Shown: positions 52,604 to 61,634 of the stretch, piece by piece
How positions within the stretch are numbered: position 1 is the stretch's first letter
How the letters are laid out: the number at the start of each line of letters is the position of its first letter
From: Microvirga sp052114605
GTDB taxonomy: Bacteria > Pseudomonadota > Alphaproteobacteria > Rhizobiales > Beijerinckiaceae
Direction: 5' to 3'
Assembly (NCBI RefSeq): GCF_052114605.1
Contig: NZ_JBFRFB010000001.1
Span: 372,001-436,000 of the forward strand
Length of the DNA stretch: 64,000 nt
Made by a program: the position numbers and the translations under genes
Notes under the pieces: model-generated
Database searches by the model: none
Told to the model about the DNA's origin: nothing
What the model saw: the letters and a program-made list of their open reading frames with translations, nothing else

Positions 52604-53686
52604 TCAGACGAGGCTTAAGCGAGCATGCGTGACACCCATGGCAAGCACGGCCATGGCGAAGACCTGATGCGCAAGCCCGGCCCAGAGCGGCACGGTGAGA
52701 AGCAGCGTCACGATACCGAGAACCATCTGCGCAAGGACAAGCGCCGCCATACGGGTGGCGCGGCGAGCGGCACCAGAAGCCGGAGCCTGTCGGCGCATGG
52801 ACCATGCATGCCACACGGCAATGGCCACGAGGGCATAGGCCAGCATGCGATGGTTGAACTGGACCAGCACGACATTGTCGACGAAGTTTTCGATCCAGGG
52901 CTTCACCACGAACAGAGCCGAAGCCGGCGGAACGAACTGCCCGTCCATCAGCGGCCATGTGTTGTAGGTCAGGCCGGCCTTTGACCCGGCGACGAGCCCG
53001 CCGAGCGCGATCTGCCCCAGGATAAGGCCGACGAGAATGCGCGGCGCGTAGCCGGTGTTCGCCTCCGGCGCAGATGCCGAGCGATCCTTTAAGCTTGAGG
53101 CGACCCAGACGAGGCAGGCCAGAATGATGCTTGCAACGGTCAGGTGCAGGGCAAGCTTGATGGGGGCCACCGCCGTCATGCCGGGTTCAAGGCCCGAGGC
53201 CACCATGATCCACCCGATGGCGCCCTGAAGACCGCCGAGGGCACCGATTCCAAGGAGTGTAAGCGCAAGGCGCCCACTGACCCTGCCTCGCAGCCAGAAC
53301 CAGACCAGCGGCAGGAAGAAAACGAACCCGAGAAGACGTCCGAACTGCCGGTGTCCCCATTCCCAGGCATAGATGAACTTGAACTCGGACAGGCTCATGC
53401 CTTTGTTCACGAGTTCATACTGAGAGATCTGCCGGTACTTCTCGAATTCGGCCAGCCAAGCTTGTTCGGAGAGGGGCGGAATCGCGCCGGTGACCGGCTT
53501 CCATTCGGTGATCGAGAGGCCAGAACCCGTCAGCCGCGTTGCGCCGCCGACCGAAACCATGAGCACGACAAGGACCGCGAGGGTATAGATCCAGATAAGG
53601 ACGGGAGTCTGGGTCTGGACTTGAGGCAGCCGCTCCAGCGGCATGCCCTGGGTGGAGGCTGCGACAGCCATGCTCGTCCTCATCAT
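52604..53686 (-). CDS. ctaA: Heme A synthase (CtaA/COX15)
   Basis: Oxidises the C8 methyl of heme O to heme A for aa3-type oxidases. 360 aa with eight membrane helices in two pseudo-repeats. It has GGATRLTGSGLSITEWKP, EFKFIYAWEWGHRQFGRLLG (heme-ligand His) and NFVDNVVLVQFNHRMLAY (second His set). It belongs to the alphaproteobacterial type 2 (COX15-like) group. Two ATGs in tandem begin it. Confidence 0.95.
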   Translation of the reverse strand: MMRTSMAVAASTQGMPLERLPQVQTQTPVLIWIYTLAVLVVLMVSVGGATRLTGSGLSITEWKPVTGAIPPLSEQAWLAEFEKYRQISQYELVNKGMSLSEFKFIYAWEWGHRQFGRLLGFVFFLPLVWFWLRGRVSGRLALTLLGIGALGGLQGAIGWIMVASGLEPGMTAVAPIKLALHLTVASIILACLVWVASSLKDRSASAPEANTGYAPRILVGLILGQIALGGLVAGSKAGLTYNTWPLMDGQFVPPASALFVVKPWIENFVDNVVLVQFNHRMLAYALVAIAVWHAWSMRRQAPASGAARRATRMAALVLAQMVLGIVTLLLTVPLWAGLAHQVFAMAVLAMGVTHARLSLV

Positions 53687-53795
53687 CGATTTGGGCTTGA
53701 ACCCGGGATATGGCCTGTCACATAGAGGCTAAGCAGGGTTGAGGCAATCAATGCCAGTGCCGCACCGGAATGCAGAGCAGTGAAAGGATCATGAA

Positions 53796-54005
53796 ATGAG
53801 CACGCGTATTCGCAAGCTGATCGGCACGGTGGTGATGCTGGTCTTCATCTTCACCTACGCCCTCTTCGCCATGGCTGTTGCCGAAGGCCGCATCACGCAG
53901 GCNCCAAAGCTTCTCCAGACTGTCGCCTATATCGTGCTCGGCCTGATCTGGATCGTTCCGCTGATGCCGCTGGTTCGCTGGATGGCGAAGCCGGACAGGG
54001 GTTAA
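53796..54005 (+). CDS. DUF2842 small membrane protein
   Basis: 69 aa with two membrane helices (about 8-28 and 42-62) and a conserved end LVRWMAKPDRG. DUF2842 is a Hyphomicrobiales family without known function. One base is undetermined (53903), in the wobble position of a GCN codon, so the residue is alanine regardless. Its stop codon shares TTAA with the stop of the convergent zinc-ribbon gene. Confidence 0.85.
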   Translation: MSTRIRKLIGTVVMLVFIFTYALFAMAVAEGRITQXPKLLQTVAYIVLGLIWIVPLMPLVRWMAKPDRG

Positions 54006-54190
54006 GCGCCGCCGATTCCCGCGACAATCTTTCCGGTCCCACCACAATTCGGGCAGGCAGCCATTCCTATGCGCCCGGCGCCCTTGCATTCAGGACAGAT
54101 ACTCTCGCCCGTTCCCGGCGTCCCGGGCTTGGCCTGATCGCCACGATTGGGCTTATCGGAAGCTACAAGTTTGCGCGGCGTATCGTTCAT
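54002..54190 (-). CDS. Small zinc-ribbon protein (DnaJ-like CxxCxGxG motifs)
   Basis: 62 aa. Two cysteine motifs (CPECKGAGRIG, CPNCGGTGKI) can bind one zinc as in the DnaJ cysteine-rich region. The N-terminal half is polar and disordered. No other part of DnaJ is present. It may serve as a folding or redox adaptor; the role is unknown. Confidence 0.8.
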   Translation of the reverse strand: MNDTPRKLVASDKPNRGDQAKPGTPGTGESICPECKGAGRIGMAACPNCGGTGKIVAGIGGA

Positions 54191-54330
54191 GGCCGGTCTC
54201 CCGTTAAAGCATCGTGCGCAAAAGTGGACCCGGTTTTGCGCGGGAACGATGCTCTCATTCAGAGCGATGCTGTAGAGGCACGAGCGATCAACGCAGCAAT
54301 GGAATCGAGGTTTCTGCGATTACCCAAAAG

Positions 54331-54353
54331 AAAAGGCCCGCTTCAAGCGGGCC
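54331..54353 (-). terminator. Terminator after the glycine-zipper protein gene
   Basis: On the minus strand GGCCCGC-TTGAA-GCGGGCC is followed by TTTTCTTTT, 13 bp after the stop. Confidence 0.8.
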
Positions 54354-54365
54354 CTCCCATGCGCC

Positions 54366-54749
54366 TTAGCGGCAAACCTGACGGTCGCGGTATTCCCAGC
54401 CCCAGCCCGGAACCCACTCGCGGTAACGTTCCGTCGAGCAGCGCTCCACGTAGACCCGGCGGGCCGGGCGCTCATACACGACCGGAGCCTCTTCCACATA
54501 GACGCGACGCGTCGGCGGAGGGGGCGGCGGGGGAGCCACGTAAACGGGAGCCGGAGCCGCATAAGCAGGCTGCTGCGCGACCGTGGCGCCAACGATGGTG
54601 CCGACTGCGAGGCCGCCCAGCACACCGACAGCAGCGGCAGCTCCAGGAGACATGCCGCGATCACGGGCGGCGGCCGGCTGGGCAGCTGCCAGACCGGAAG
54701 CCAGCATCATTACGGCGGCAGCCCCCGAGAAGAATTTGTTGGCCTTCAT
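54366..54749 (-). CDS. Exported proline/glycine-rich small protein
   Basis: 127 aa: signal peptide to about residue 28 (AQPAAARD), a glycine-zipper helix (GVLGGLAVGTIVGAT), a polyproline run, then an arginine/tyrosine-rich tail with two cysteines (RCSTERYREW, DRQVCR). The layout resembles stress-induced envelope proteins in this order. No specific family assigned. Confidence 0.8.
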   Translation of the reverse strand: MKANKFFSGAAAVMMLASGLAAAQPAAARDRGMSPGAAAAVGVLGGLAVGTIVGATVAQQPAYAAPAPVYVAPPPPPPPTRRVYVEEAPVVYERPARRVYVERCSTERYREWVPGWGWEYRDRQVCR

Positions 54750-54900
54750 GGATCGTCACCTATGACAGGAGGGAGACTTCCATTCTCCCCTTCTTGTCCG
54801 TGACCATAGCCAAGCAAACCTGTCTGGACCCTAAACAGAATGTGGCAACGCTTGGGCCGAACCTTGTTTCGCTGGCAATGGTGAGCAGAGTCTTAACGGC

Positions 54901-55944
54901 TCAGTCGCCGGATGTTCTCAGCGGAACCGAGAGCAGCACACGCACCAGATCGGCCTGACGATTCGTCTCCGTCTTCCTGAAGAGATTCTTGAGATGGAAG
55001 ACAACTGTCGTCTGCGCCACCTCCAGCTCCTCGGCGATCTGGTCGAGGCGCTTGCCATCGATCAGCATGAGGGCGACGCGCGTCTCTGACGGCGTGAGGT
55101 TGTAGAGCCGCACGAGCGTATCGCCGGAGATCTTGGTGCGCTGCTCCGTATCGATCACGAGCAGCACCACCGCATCGGGCCGATCATCCGTGGAGAATCG
55201 CTGACCGGGAACCAGAACGAGATAGGGCCGCCCACCTGAATTACGCGGGAAGGACACGATCTCGTCGAGCTCCTCCTCCTCGAAAGCTTTCTCGATGGCC
55301 TGATGCAGCTTGGCGGTCTGCTTCGAGGCAGTGCCCTTCAGGATGCCCTGAAAGACGCCAAGCCCGTCGTTCTCGCCGACAATACGCTCGGCCTCTTTGT
55401 TCATGAGGCGCACGGAGCCGTTCTCATCGACGATGACGACGCCGACAAGGAAGCGGTCGAAGGCGAAGGTGGCTTTGTAGAGCGCTTCAACGGTGCGCCC
55501 GCGGGAAGATTTCAGAATCTCCTGCCAGGCCTCTTCGGCGCGGCTGACCGCGCTCGTCTGCACGCGAGCGACCTGATTCAGGCGGGCCGCGATAGTGGCC
55601 AGCAGAATCTCGTAGTCGATCGGCTTGACGAGGTAATCGTCGGCGCCAGCCTGTTTGCCAACGAGCACATCGTTCCGCTCGGCCAACGCCGTGAGGAAGA
55701 TGAAGGGCACGTCGGCCATGTTGCCCTGCTCCCGCAGCGCCTTCAGCACGTCGTAACCGCCGAGGCCCGGCATGGTGATATCGCAAAGAACGAGATCGGG
55801 ACGCTCGTTCTCAAGCAGCCTCAGGGCATCTGAGCCGTTGGATGCCTGAAGAACGCGATAGCCCGCCGCATCGAGTTCCTCGGCGATGTCCGTCCGGAGA
55901 TCGTCTTCATCTTCGACGCACAAGATCGTTTTTTGAGCACTCAT
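54901..55944 (-). CDS. Response regulator with LuxR-type output domain
   Basis: 347 aa. Receiver (1-125): VEDEDDL acidic pocket, phospho-acceptor in LCDITMPGLGGYD, K in YLVKPIDY. A PAS-like middle part (about 160-280) may bind a ligand or dimerise. The C-terminal LuxR HTH has LTPSETRVALMLIDGKRLDQIAEEL and TTVVFHLKNLFRK. It lies 14 bp after the kinase gene, so it is its likely partner and a DNA-binding regulator; target genes unknown. Confidence 0.92.
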   Translation of the reverse strand: MSAQKTILCVEDEDDLRTDIAEELDAAGYRVLQASNGSDALRLLENERPDLVLCDITMPGLGGYDVLKALREQGNMADVPFIFLTALAERNDVLVGKQAGADDYLVKPIDYEILLATIAARLNQVARVQTSAVSRAEEAWQEILKSSRGRTVEALYKATFAFDRFLVGVVIVDENGSVRLMNKEAERIVGENDGLGVFQGILKGTASKQTAKLHQAIEKAFEEEELDEIVSFPRNSGGRPYLVLVPGQRFSTDDRPDAVVLLVIDTEQRTKISGDTLVRLYNLTPSETRVALMLIDGKRLDQIAEELEVAQTTVVFHLKNLFRKTETNRQADLVRVLLSVPLRTSGD

Positions 55945-55958
55945 ATGTTTTCAGTCAC

Positions 55959-58103
55959 TCATGCAGCTTGCTGCGCGTGGTCGACATTGGATAACGGCAA
56001 GTCGAACGTAAACAAAGACCCTCCAGCCTCGAAACTCTCAACCTGAATATCGCCGCCGTGTAAATGCATAATTCTCTGCGCGAAGTTCAGGCCGATCCCT
56101 GTACCTGCGATTCCCGATGCCGTGCGGGCACGGTAGAAACGGTCAAAGATCTTGGGCAGTTCGTCCGCGGGAATACCGATTCCCCAATCTCGTATGGAGC
56201 AATATGCGCGGGCGCCGTCCATCCAGACTTTGATTTCCACAACGGGCTTCTCTCCCGAATATTTGATCGCATTGGATAAAAGATTGATGACGACCTGTTC
56301 GATAAGCATGCTGTCGCAATAGACGCGTACGGGGGTATCCGGCACTTGGAAACGAATATCCGCATGGGAATTCAGCTCGCTTTGGCGCTCGCTGATATCC
56401 ATGACGAGATTGAGGAGGTTACAATCCTCCGGGTTCAGCTCGATGCGACCGGCATCGAGCTTGGCGGCATTGAGCACACTTTCCACAAGACGCGTCAGCC
56501 GGCTGCCGGCATTCCTGATCTTCTGCACGCGCGATGAAAGCTCGTCCTGGGTGAGACTAGTCCCACGCCTCAGGATGCGCTGGGCACTCGAATCGAGGAT
56601 GGCCAGAGGAGTCCGGAACTGGTGAGAGACCATGGAAACGAAGTTGCGGTAGGCATTCGTCGTCTCACGTTCCCGCTCGAGAGCGGATTGCAGAGCGTTC
56701 GCGACCTGTTTGTAGCCCGTGATGTCGGTAAGGCGCACGAAGATCGTCGCACCGTCGGCCTTCGTGACGGACAGCCTCGCCCAGGTATCCTTCTTGATCA
56801 GGAGATCCATTTCGATCTCCTCGAACGGCGGCTCGGCGGCCAAGAGGCGGGTATCGGCACCCTCGCACATGGCGAAGCAGCGCAGGAAGACCGGAAGACT
56901 CATTTCTTCCCAGCACCACAGGGCTACCGGAGCGGCGGCCCAAATCTGATCGTTGGCGAAAAGGAGTTTTCCAGTCCAGTCGAAGGCGGCAAAGCCCTCG
57001 GAAGCGGATTCGATAGCGGCGATCAGGCGGCGTTCCGCCTGACGCAGGGCGGCCGTACGCTGAAGAATCTTGATTTCGAGGTCGAAATTCTGACGTTCGG
57101 CCCGCTTGCGGGCGAGCCATTGCTCCGTCACATCGCGCACGAAAGCGATGCCGAGCTTGCGCTGTGCCATAGAAACCGGGAAGAAGTTGACTTCGAGGCA
57201 GCGCTCCTGTCCATCCGCAGAGAAAGCCTCGTCCTCGAAAGTCGAGCTTGTGCCTTCGATAGCCTGATTGAGCGAGTGGACCACATCGTATTTCGCGAAA
57301 AGCAAATCGAGATCCTGAAGGTTGCGACCGATAGCCTGATCAGACTTGACCGTCAGCATTCCTTCCATGCCGGGGTTCCACAACAGGCATTGCAGGGTCT
57401 CGTCGAACATAACGATACCCTGGTTGCGGATATTGTTGATGACAAGATCCGACAGTTCCTGCTCCTGGCGCAGCAACTGCTTGGCTTGGCTGGTCTCCTG
57501 GATGCCTTTGAACAGGCGCATGATCAGGAATATCGCACTCAGGATGATGCCGAGGATAAAGGCGAAGCTCTCGAACACGATGCGGAGATACATAGACCGC
57601 CTCGCAGCGCCCTCCGCCCGATTGAGGGTGACAACCTTATTGGCTAGATCGCGTAAAACATAAGACAGATCATGCACTTGAGCCCGCAGTCGGTCGACCT
57701 CCTGCGGATCGAGAGGCCTCTGCAGAAGCGGCTCCGCCATAATGATCTGCAAGTAGACTTGCTTGAGGTCTCCAAGCAAGCCGATACGGTTGATGACGTA
57801 AGCCTGATCTCCCTCCAGCAGAGACCCGAGTCGGCTGATCAGGATCGTGAAGCGGAAGCTTGGTGTCTGTTCTTCATCCAATATGGCTTGGCTCGATGTT
57901 GCACGGGCAAGGCTTTCCGCCAGCAACACGGCCTCGAACTGTGTTTGCGAAATCATCCAGAGATTGCTGTGAGTATCCTCACTGCGCAGATCCCGTTCGA
58001 CCTCGATCAGACGCGACACGGCAAAGGCTAAGCAGCCAATAAGGATCATCATCGCCAGTAGCGTGATGATACCTCCATTGCGGCTTTGCGTGATAAGCTT
58101 CAT
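55959..58103 (-). CDS. Membrane sensor histidine kinase with periplasmic domain
   Basis: 714 aa. Membrane helix at about 12-34, a helical periplasmic sensor region (about 35-175), a second helix (about 176-198), then two PAS-like segments (about 215-335, 355-470), HisKA with H494 in SMVSHQFRTPL, and HATPase (NLLSNAIKYSG, DWGIGIP, GTGIGLNFA). Its ATG lies 2 bp after the stop of the periplasmic SUOX-fold protein gene, so the two probably act together. The signal may be that protein's ligand. Confidence 0.92.
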   Translation of the reverse strand: MKLITQSRNGGIITLLAMMILIGCLAFAVSRLIEVERDLRSEDTHSNLWMISQTQFEAVLLAESLARATSSQAILDEEQTPSFRFTILISRLGSLLEGDQAYVINRIGLLGDLKQVYLQIIMAEPLLQRPLDPQEVDRLRAQVHDLSYVLRDLANKVVTLNRAEGAARRSMYLRIVFESFAFILGIILSAIFLIMRLFKGIQETSQAKQLLRQEQELSDLVINNIRNQGIVMFDETLQCLLWNPGMEGMLTVKSDQAIGRNLQDLDLLFAKYDVVHSLNQAIEGTSSTFEDEAFSADGQERCLEVNFFPVSMAQRKLGIAFVRDVTEQWLARKRAERQNFDLEIKILQRTAALRQAERRLIAAIESASEGFAAFDWTGKLLFANDQIWAAAPVALWCWEEMSLPVFLRCFAMCEGADTRLLAAEPPFEEIEMDLLIKKDTWARLSVTKADGATIFVRLTDITGYKQVANALQSALERERETTNAYRNFVSMVSHQFRTPLAILDSSAQRILRRGTSLTQDELSSRVQKIRNAGSRLTRLVESVLNAAKLDAGRIELNPEDCNLLNLVMDISERQSELNSHADIRFQVPDTPVRVYCDSMLIEQVVINLLSNAIKYSGEKPVVEIKVWMDGARAYCSIRDWGIGIPADELPKIFDRFYRARTASGIAGTGIGLNFAQRIMHLHGGDIQVESFEAGGSLFTFDLPLSNVDHAQQAA

Positions 58104-58105
58104 AA

Positions 58106-58612
58106 TTACTCGACGTTTAACTTATTGAGCTGCCACACCCAGCGGGAATCATAGACTGGGTCCTTGAGGACCGCATGCTGATCGCGCGGGTAGACTATCC
58201 ATAAAGGTCCTTTGTCGCGGGCGGTCAGAGTCGTCCCATTTTTTTTCATGGCCAGGATCAAATCGAAAGCCAGATCATCCCACGGAATGACGATTTCATA
58301 GCTGTTGAGTGCGGTCGCGCGTAGCGCATGCCCATTTGCTCCGACCCTTTCAAGAACAGCTCGCAGCGGCACACCTTCGAAGCGTTGAACTCCATCAGAG
58401 AATGCAGACCCTGTTTCGATGGATTTTTGTCCTAGATTTTCCAGCATTTCCCTATCGAACTTAGCTTGTCCTGGCCCATTGGTTTGCTCAATATTCCCTG
58501 ACACGGTCAGTAGAACAGGCCCCTTGGGTATGGGAAGCGGCTCGGCTGCGTGAGAATGACTCACGATCCCGATTGCAATGGCAAGAATTCCAAGCAACGT
58601 GACGCAGCGCAT
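58106..58612 (-). CDS. Periplasmic SUOX-fold protein, PruR-like (putative pterin-binding)
   Basis: 168 aa, signal peptide to about residue 22 (SHSHA-AEP). The fold is the molybdopterin-binding (sulfite oxidase) one, reduced to a single domain: LLTVSGNIEQTN, FEGVPLRAVLERVG, NSYEIVIPWDDL and GPLWIVYPRDQ. It lacks the molybdenum-ligand cysteine of enzymes. In Agrobacterium tumefaciens the related PruR binds pterins and controls the adjacent signalling protein DcpA. By analogy this protein would feed the kinase encoded 2 bp downstream. Pterin binding is inferred. Confidence 0.82.
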   Translation of the reverse strand: MRCVTLLGILAIAIGIVSHSHAAEPLPIPKGPVLLTVSGNIEQTNGPGQAKFDREMLENLGQKSIETGSAFSDGVQRFEGVPLRAVLERVGANGHALRATALNSYEIVIPWDDLAFDLILAMKKNGTTLTARDKGPLWIVYPRDQHAVLKDPVYDSRWVWQLNKLNVE

Positions 58613-58802
58613 AGGTGGCCTCGAAGATATAGATTATAATAGAACACCTATTATTGAATGAGATCAAAATGGAAATCCAGCGATTCTCTTAAAAAAGGCG
58701 AGGCCTGGAAAAACCTATGTCAAAGCTTGGCTGGTAACGTTAAAGTGCGTGCCCTAAAAGCATAATCTGGATATTTGCATAATCGCAACTCAGGAGCTTC
58801 AT

Positions 58803-59225
58803 ATGCGCATACTTGTCGCTGGCATGGCTGCCGCCGCCACCCTGGCAATGGCAGTTCCTGCCGATGCAAACCCTCTGCAGAGCCGCCCGCTGCCCTCAGT
58901 GGAGCAAGCCTATCCCAATGAATCCTACGCTCAATATTATTATCGCCGCGGCTATGGCCCGCGCCCCTATTACGGCCGCCGCGGCTATTACTACCGTGAC
59001 AATGGCGGTGCCGCCGTGGCCGCCGGCGTTGCCGGCCTCGCCGCTGGAGCCCTGATCGCCGGAGCCATCGCCAACCAGCCCCAGGCAGCCGCTGCCCCGC
59101 CGCCGCCCGGAACGGTCAGCCCCGAGGTCGCCGCCTATTGCGCCCGCAAGTACCGCTCCTACGATCCAAGGTCAGGTACCTTCCTTGCTAATAACGGTAT
59201 GAGATACGTCTGCACCTATCCGTAA
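58803..59225 (+). CDS. BA14K family exported protein
   Basis: 140 aa. Signal peptide to about residue 22, a Tyr/Arg-rich segment (YYRRGYGPRPYYG), a glycine/alanine helix (VAAGVAGLAAGALIAGA), and the BA14K C-terminal motif YCARKYRSYDPRSGTF with a final cysteine region. BA14K was first found as a Brucella immunoreactive protein; the function is not known. CAGGAG ribosome-binding site. Confidence 0.88.
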   Translation: MRILVAGMAAAATLAMAVPADANPLQSRPLPSVEQAYPNESYAQYYYRRGYGPRPYYGRRGYYYRDNGGAAVAAGVAGLAAGALIAGAIANQPQAAAAPPPPGTVSPEVAAYCARKYRSYDPRSGTFLANNGMRYVCTYP

Positions 59226-59247
59226 AAGATCCGGCCTGACAATTCTC

Positions 59248-59284
59248 AGCCCCGCCGTGCCACGTACGGCGGGGCTTTGCTTTT
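59248..59284 (+). terminator. Terminator after the BA14K gene
   Basis: An 11-bp stem AGCCCCGCCGT / ACGGCGGGGCT (59248-59258, 59266-59276) is followed by TTGCTTTT. Confidence 0.85.
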
Positions 59285-59378
59285 CGAAGCTGGAAGCAAC
59301 CTTTACCTGCAGCGGAAGCGCCATAGAATTTCGAAAAGACGCGTTCCCCCTCGGACATCGAATGGAGAGTACATCCCC

Positions 59379-59654
59379 ATGGCCCTTCCCCCGGACAGCA
59401 CCGGCACCTTCATCCCCCCGAACGAAGCGGCCATCGTGACGGCAAGCAACATGACCGAGCTGGAGCTCGTCATGCCGGATATGGGCGACGAAGACCTGCC
59501 TGAGATCGCCATCTTCCTGGTGGCCTGCGCCATGCGTTTTCACAGCGACCCCGGCTTCGTGCAGGAGCAACTGGAATGGCTCGTTCGGATGCACGACACG
59601 GAAGTGGACGAAGGCATGAAGCCGGACGAACTGAACTCGGCCAATGACGGCTGA
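59379..59654 (+). CDS. Small acidic protein of unknown function
   Basis: 91 aa from the ATG at 59379 (MALPPDSTGTF), chosen because the residues upstream look unstructured; GGAGAG lies 12-17 bases upstream, rather far. The sequence is acidic (LELVMPDMGDEDLPEIAIF, MHDTEVDEGMKPDE) and soluble. No family recognised. Confidence 0.6.
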   Translation: MALPPDSTGTFIPPNEAAIVTASNMTELELVMPDMGDEDLPEIAIFLVACAMRFHSDPGFVQEQLEWLVRMHDTEVDEGMKPDELNSANDG

Positions 59655-59659
59655 GCCGA

Positions 59660-60643
59660 CTAGTCCAGGAACTCGACTGGTGTCCCCTTCCTGACCATCT
59701 TCGCGAGCGCCTCGACATCCCAATTCGTCAGGCGCACGCAGCCGTTGGAATAGGCTTTGCCGACCTTCTCAGGCTCAGGCGTCCCGTGAATGCCGAAGCT
59801 CTCCACGGAAAGATCGATCCAGGTCGACCCCACCGGATTGTTCGGGCCTGGCTTGATCACGAACTTCTCCTTCACCTTCACGCCCTTGAAAGCATAATCC
59901 GGATTGTAGGTATAAGTCGGATTCGGCGCGATGGCGCGCACCTCATGCGTGCCCGAAGGAGCCGGCTTCTCTTCACTGCCGATGGAGGCCGGATAGACGG
60001 CGATGATGGAGCCGTCCTTGGCGAGCGCCCGCAGCACCTTCTCGCTCTTGACCACTTCGATTTTCGCCAGCTTCTCCTTGTCCTTCTCATCGTCCTTCGG
60101 GCCATGGGCCACATTGGCGACGACGATGGATGTGCCGGCGGCATCGAAGCGCTTGCCGGGGTTCAGCTCCTTGAGCAAGTCGATATCCATGTGGAATTTC
60201 TCGGCGAGCAATTCCTGCGGACTGGAATAGGACAGGCGATCGAGCTTCGCCTGGTCTTCCATCTTGTCGGGAATGAACGTGAATGGTCCTCTCACGTCGT
60301 CTTCGGAAATCGCATATTCGACCAAGGCGGGGTCGGATGAGCCTTCGCTAAGCTTCGTCCAAACCTCGTCGTCGAGTTCGTCATCGACCTTGAGGCCCTT
60401 CACTTTCTCGAAAGCCTTGATCGCATTCTGCAGGTTCTCGCCGTTGAGCCCGTCGATCACGCCCGGTGAAAACCGCGCCCGGTCAAGCAGAACCTGCGCC
60501 TTGATTAAAACCGGAGATACACCTTTCTCGACCCTCTCCGATGGACCGGCAGAGTTTACGGCGTCGAGCGTCAACGTCTCGGAAGCAGCAGCAACGCTCG
60601 TCAGCCCCACCACACTCAAAACAACACAACCGAACAGCTTCAT
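59660..60643 (-). CDS. L,D-transpeptidase (YkuD) with peptidoglycan-binding region
   Basis: 327 aa. Signal peptide (KLFGCVVLSVVGLTSVAAAS). An N-terminal PG_binding-like segment (LLDRARFSPGVIDGL) is followed by a LysM-like linker, then YkuD with SFGIHGTPEPEKVG and YSNGCVRLTN, nucleophile Cys302. The LD-transpeptidase makes 3-3 cross-links or anchors proteins. The ATG at 60641-60643 has CTGGAG upstream. Differs in domain order from the one at 3895. Confidence 0.92.
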   Translation of the reverse strand: MKLFGCVVLSVVGLTSVAAASETLTLDAVNSAGPSERVEKGVSPVLIKAQVLLDRARFSPGVIDGLNGENLQNAIKAFEKVKGLKVDDELDDEVWTKLSEGSSDPALVEYAISEDDVRGPFTFIPDKMEDQAKLDRLSYSSPQELLAEKFHMDIDLLKELNPGKRFDAAGTSIVVANVAHGPKDDEKDKEKLAKIEVVKSEKVLRALAKDGSIIAVYPASIGSEEKPAPSGTHEVRAIAPNPTYTYNPDYAFKGVKVKEKFVIKPGPNNPVGSTWIDLSVESFGIHGTPEPEKVGKAYSNGCVRLTNWDVEALAKMVRKGTPVEFLD

Positions 60644-60716
60644 CAAATACTCCAGCACTCTCGTCCCGCACGCGGGGTGCATGACAAAGTGCGAACGGCC
60701 TTCGTGTTCCCTGCTT

Positions 60717-61451
60717 TTATTGGCAAATGCGATAGCCGCCCTTGCGCCCTCTCATATCCAGGTGGAGATGATCGCTGTGGTCGGCATCCGCGCCGGGGCC
60801 GAGCACCGTCGTGAAGATGGGACAGGCCTCTTTCCGGATCGCGGATTGAAACGCAGCTTCCGGCGACTCCTCGTCGTGGGCTTTGATCGTCAGCGGTGCG
60901 CGCTTGTTGAACCCGATTCCCATCACATCGACTGCGTTGCCGAAGGCATGTTCGCTGAGCTTGGTGCCGGAGCGCTGGTCGCGGCATTGATATGACGTAC
61001 CAATCGCGATTTTCTTCGGCTCATCCTGAAGGTGCTCCTTCGCTTTCGGCAGCACCACGCCGTTGGACCACTGCGTCAGCGCCTCCGCGAGCGAGCATTC
61101 CATCAGTGACCCGGTTGACAATTGCACATTACTCGGCAAGGCGGAGACAAGCACAGGGTTGTCGATCTTGCACTCGTCGTCCCGCATGGGCGGATGCTTC
61201 TCGAAACGAAGGCCCAGGGTCTTGAGGCGTTCGATGCAGGCGGCCGCCTCGGGATCGGCCTCCAATGCCTTTTCATCCTGCTTCGGCTCGGACAGCTTGT
61301 CTGCGGGCGCTTCGGTTGGCGCCGGCCTGTCCGGACGCGGCGGCGGCAGTGGCGGTGAACCGGGTTGCGCCACAACCGATGAGGCTGAGGCGAGCATGGC
61401 GACGAGAGCCACTGCTCCTGCCCATTTCGCCCCATAAACACACCTTCGCAT
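60717..61451 (-). CDS. Extensin-like C-terminal domain protein
   Basis: 244 aa. An N-terminal signal (about 1-30), a proline-rich linker (PPLPPPRPDRPAP), then the extensin-like_C domain: CIERLKTLGLRFEKHPP, CKIDNPVLVSAL, YQCRDQRSGTKLSEHAFGNAVDVMGI, HLDMRGRKGGYRIC. The domain resembles a zinc peptidase-like fold (SEHAFGNAVDV, HSDHLHLD) and may act on the cell wall. GGAGG precedes the ATG. The neighbouring L,D-transpeptidase fits an envelope role. Confidence 0.9.
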   Translation of the reverse strand: MRRCVYGAKWAGAVALVAMLASASSVVAQPGSPPLPPPRPDRPAPTEAPADKLSEPKQDEKALEADPEAAACIERLKTLGLRFEKHPPMRDDECKIDNPVLVSALPSNVQLSTGSLMECSLAEALTQWSNGVVLPKAKEHLQDEPKKIAIGTSYQCRDQRSGTKLSEHAFGNAVDVMGIGFNKRAPLTIKAHDEESPEAAFQSAIRKEACPIFTTVLGPGADADHSDHLHLDMRGRKGGYRICQ

Positions 61452-61542
61452 GCAACCTCCGATGAATGCACTCAAGCTTTGCTTCCTGCAGACAACCGAA
61501 GCGTGCGAGCCCGCGTTCCATTTCTCCTTCAGGGTATCTTGT

Positions 61543-61567
61543 TGAACTCTCATCCCTGCTCCACGTT
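61543..61567 (+). promoter_or_regulatory. Candidate EcfG-type promoter, one mismatch
   Basis: TGAAC (61543-61547), 16 bases, CGTT (61564-61567). One mismatch to GGAAC-N16-CGTT. It lies 68 bp before the gene at 61635. Confidence 0.4.
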
Positions 61568-61634
61568 TTTAAAAAACCTCTGCCCGTTTGCGCAATTCGA
61601 GCCCATCGGCATGGCACGGGTGAAAGGATCTTGA

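Noticed and set aside
61497..61519. EcfG promoter before the extensin-like gene on the minus strand
   Set aside because: GGAAC is present but the -10 reads CGGTT at 16 bases, so the match is poor.
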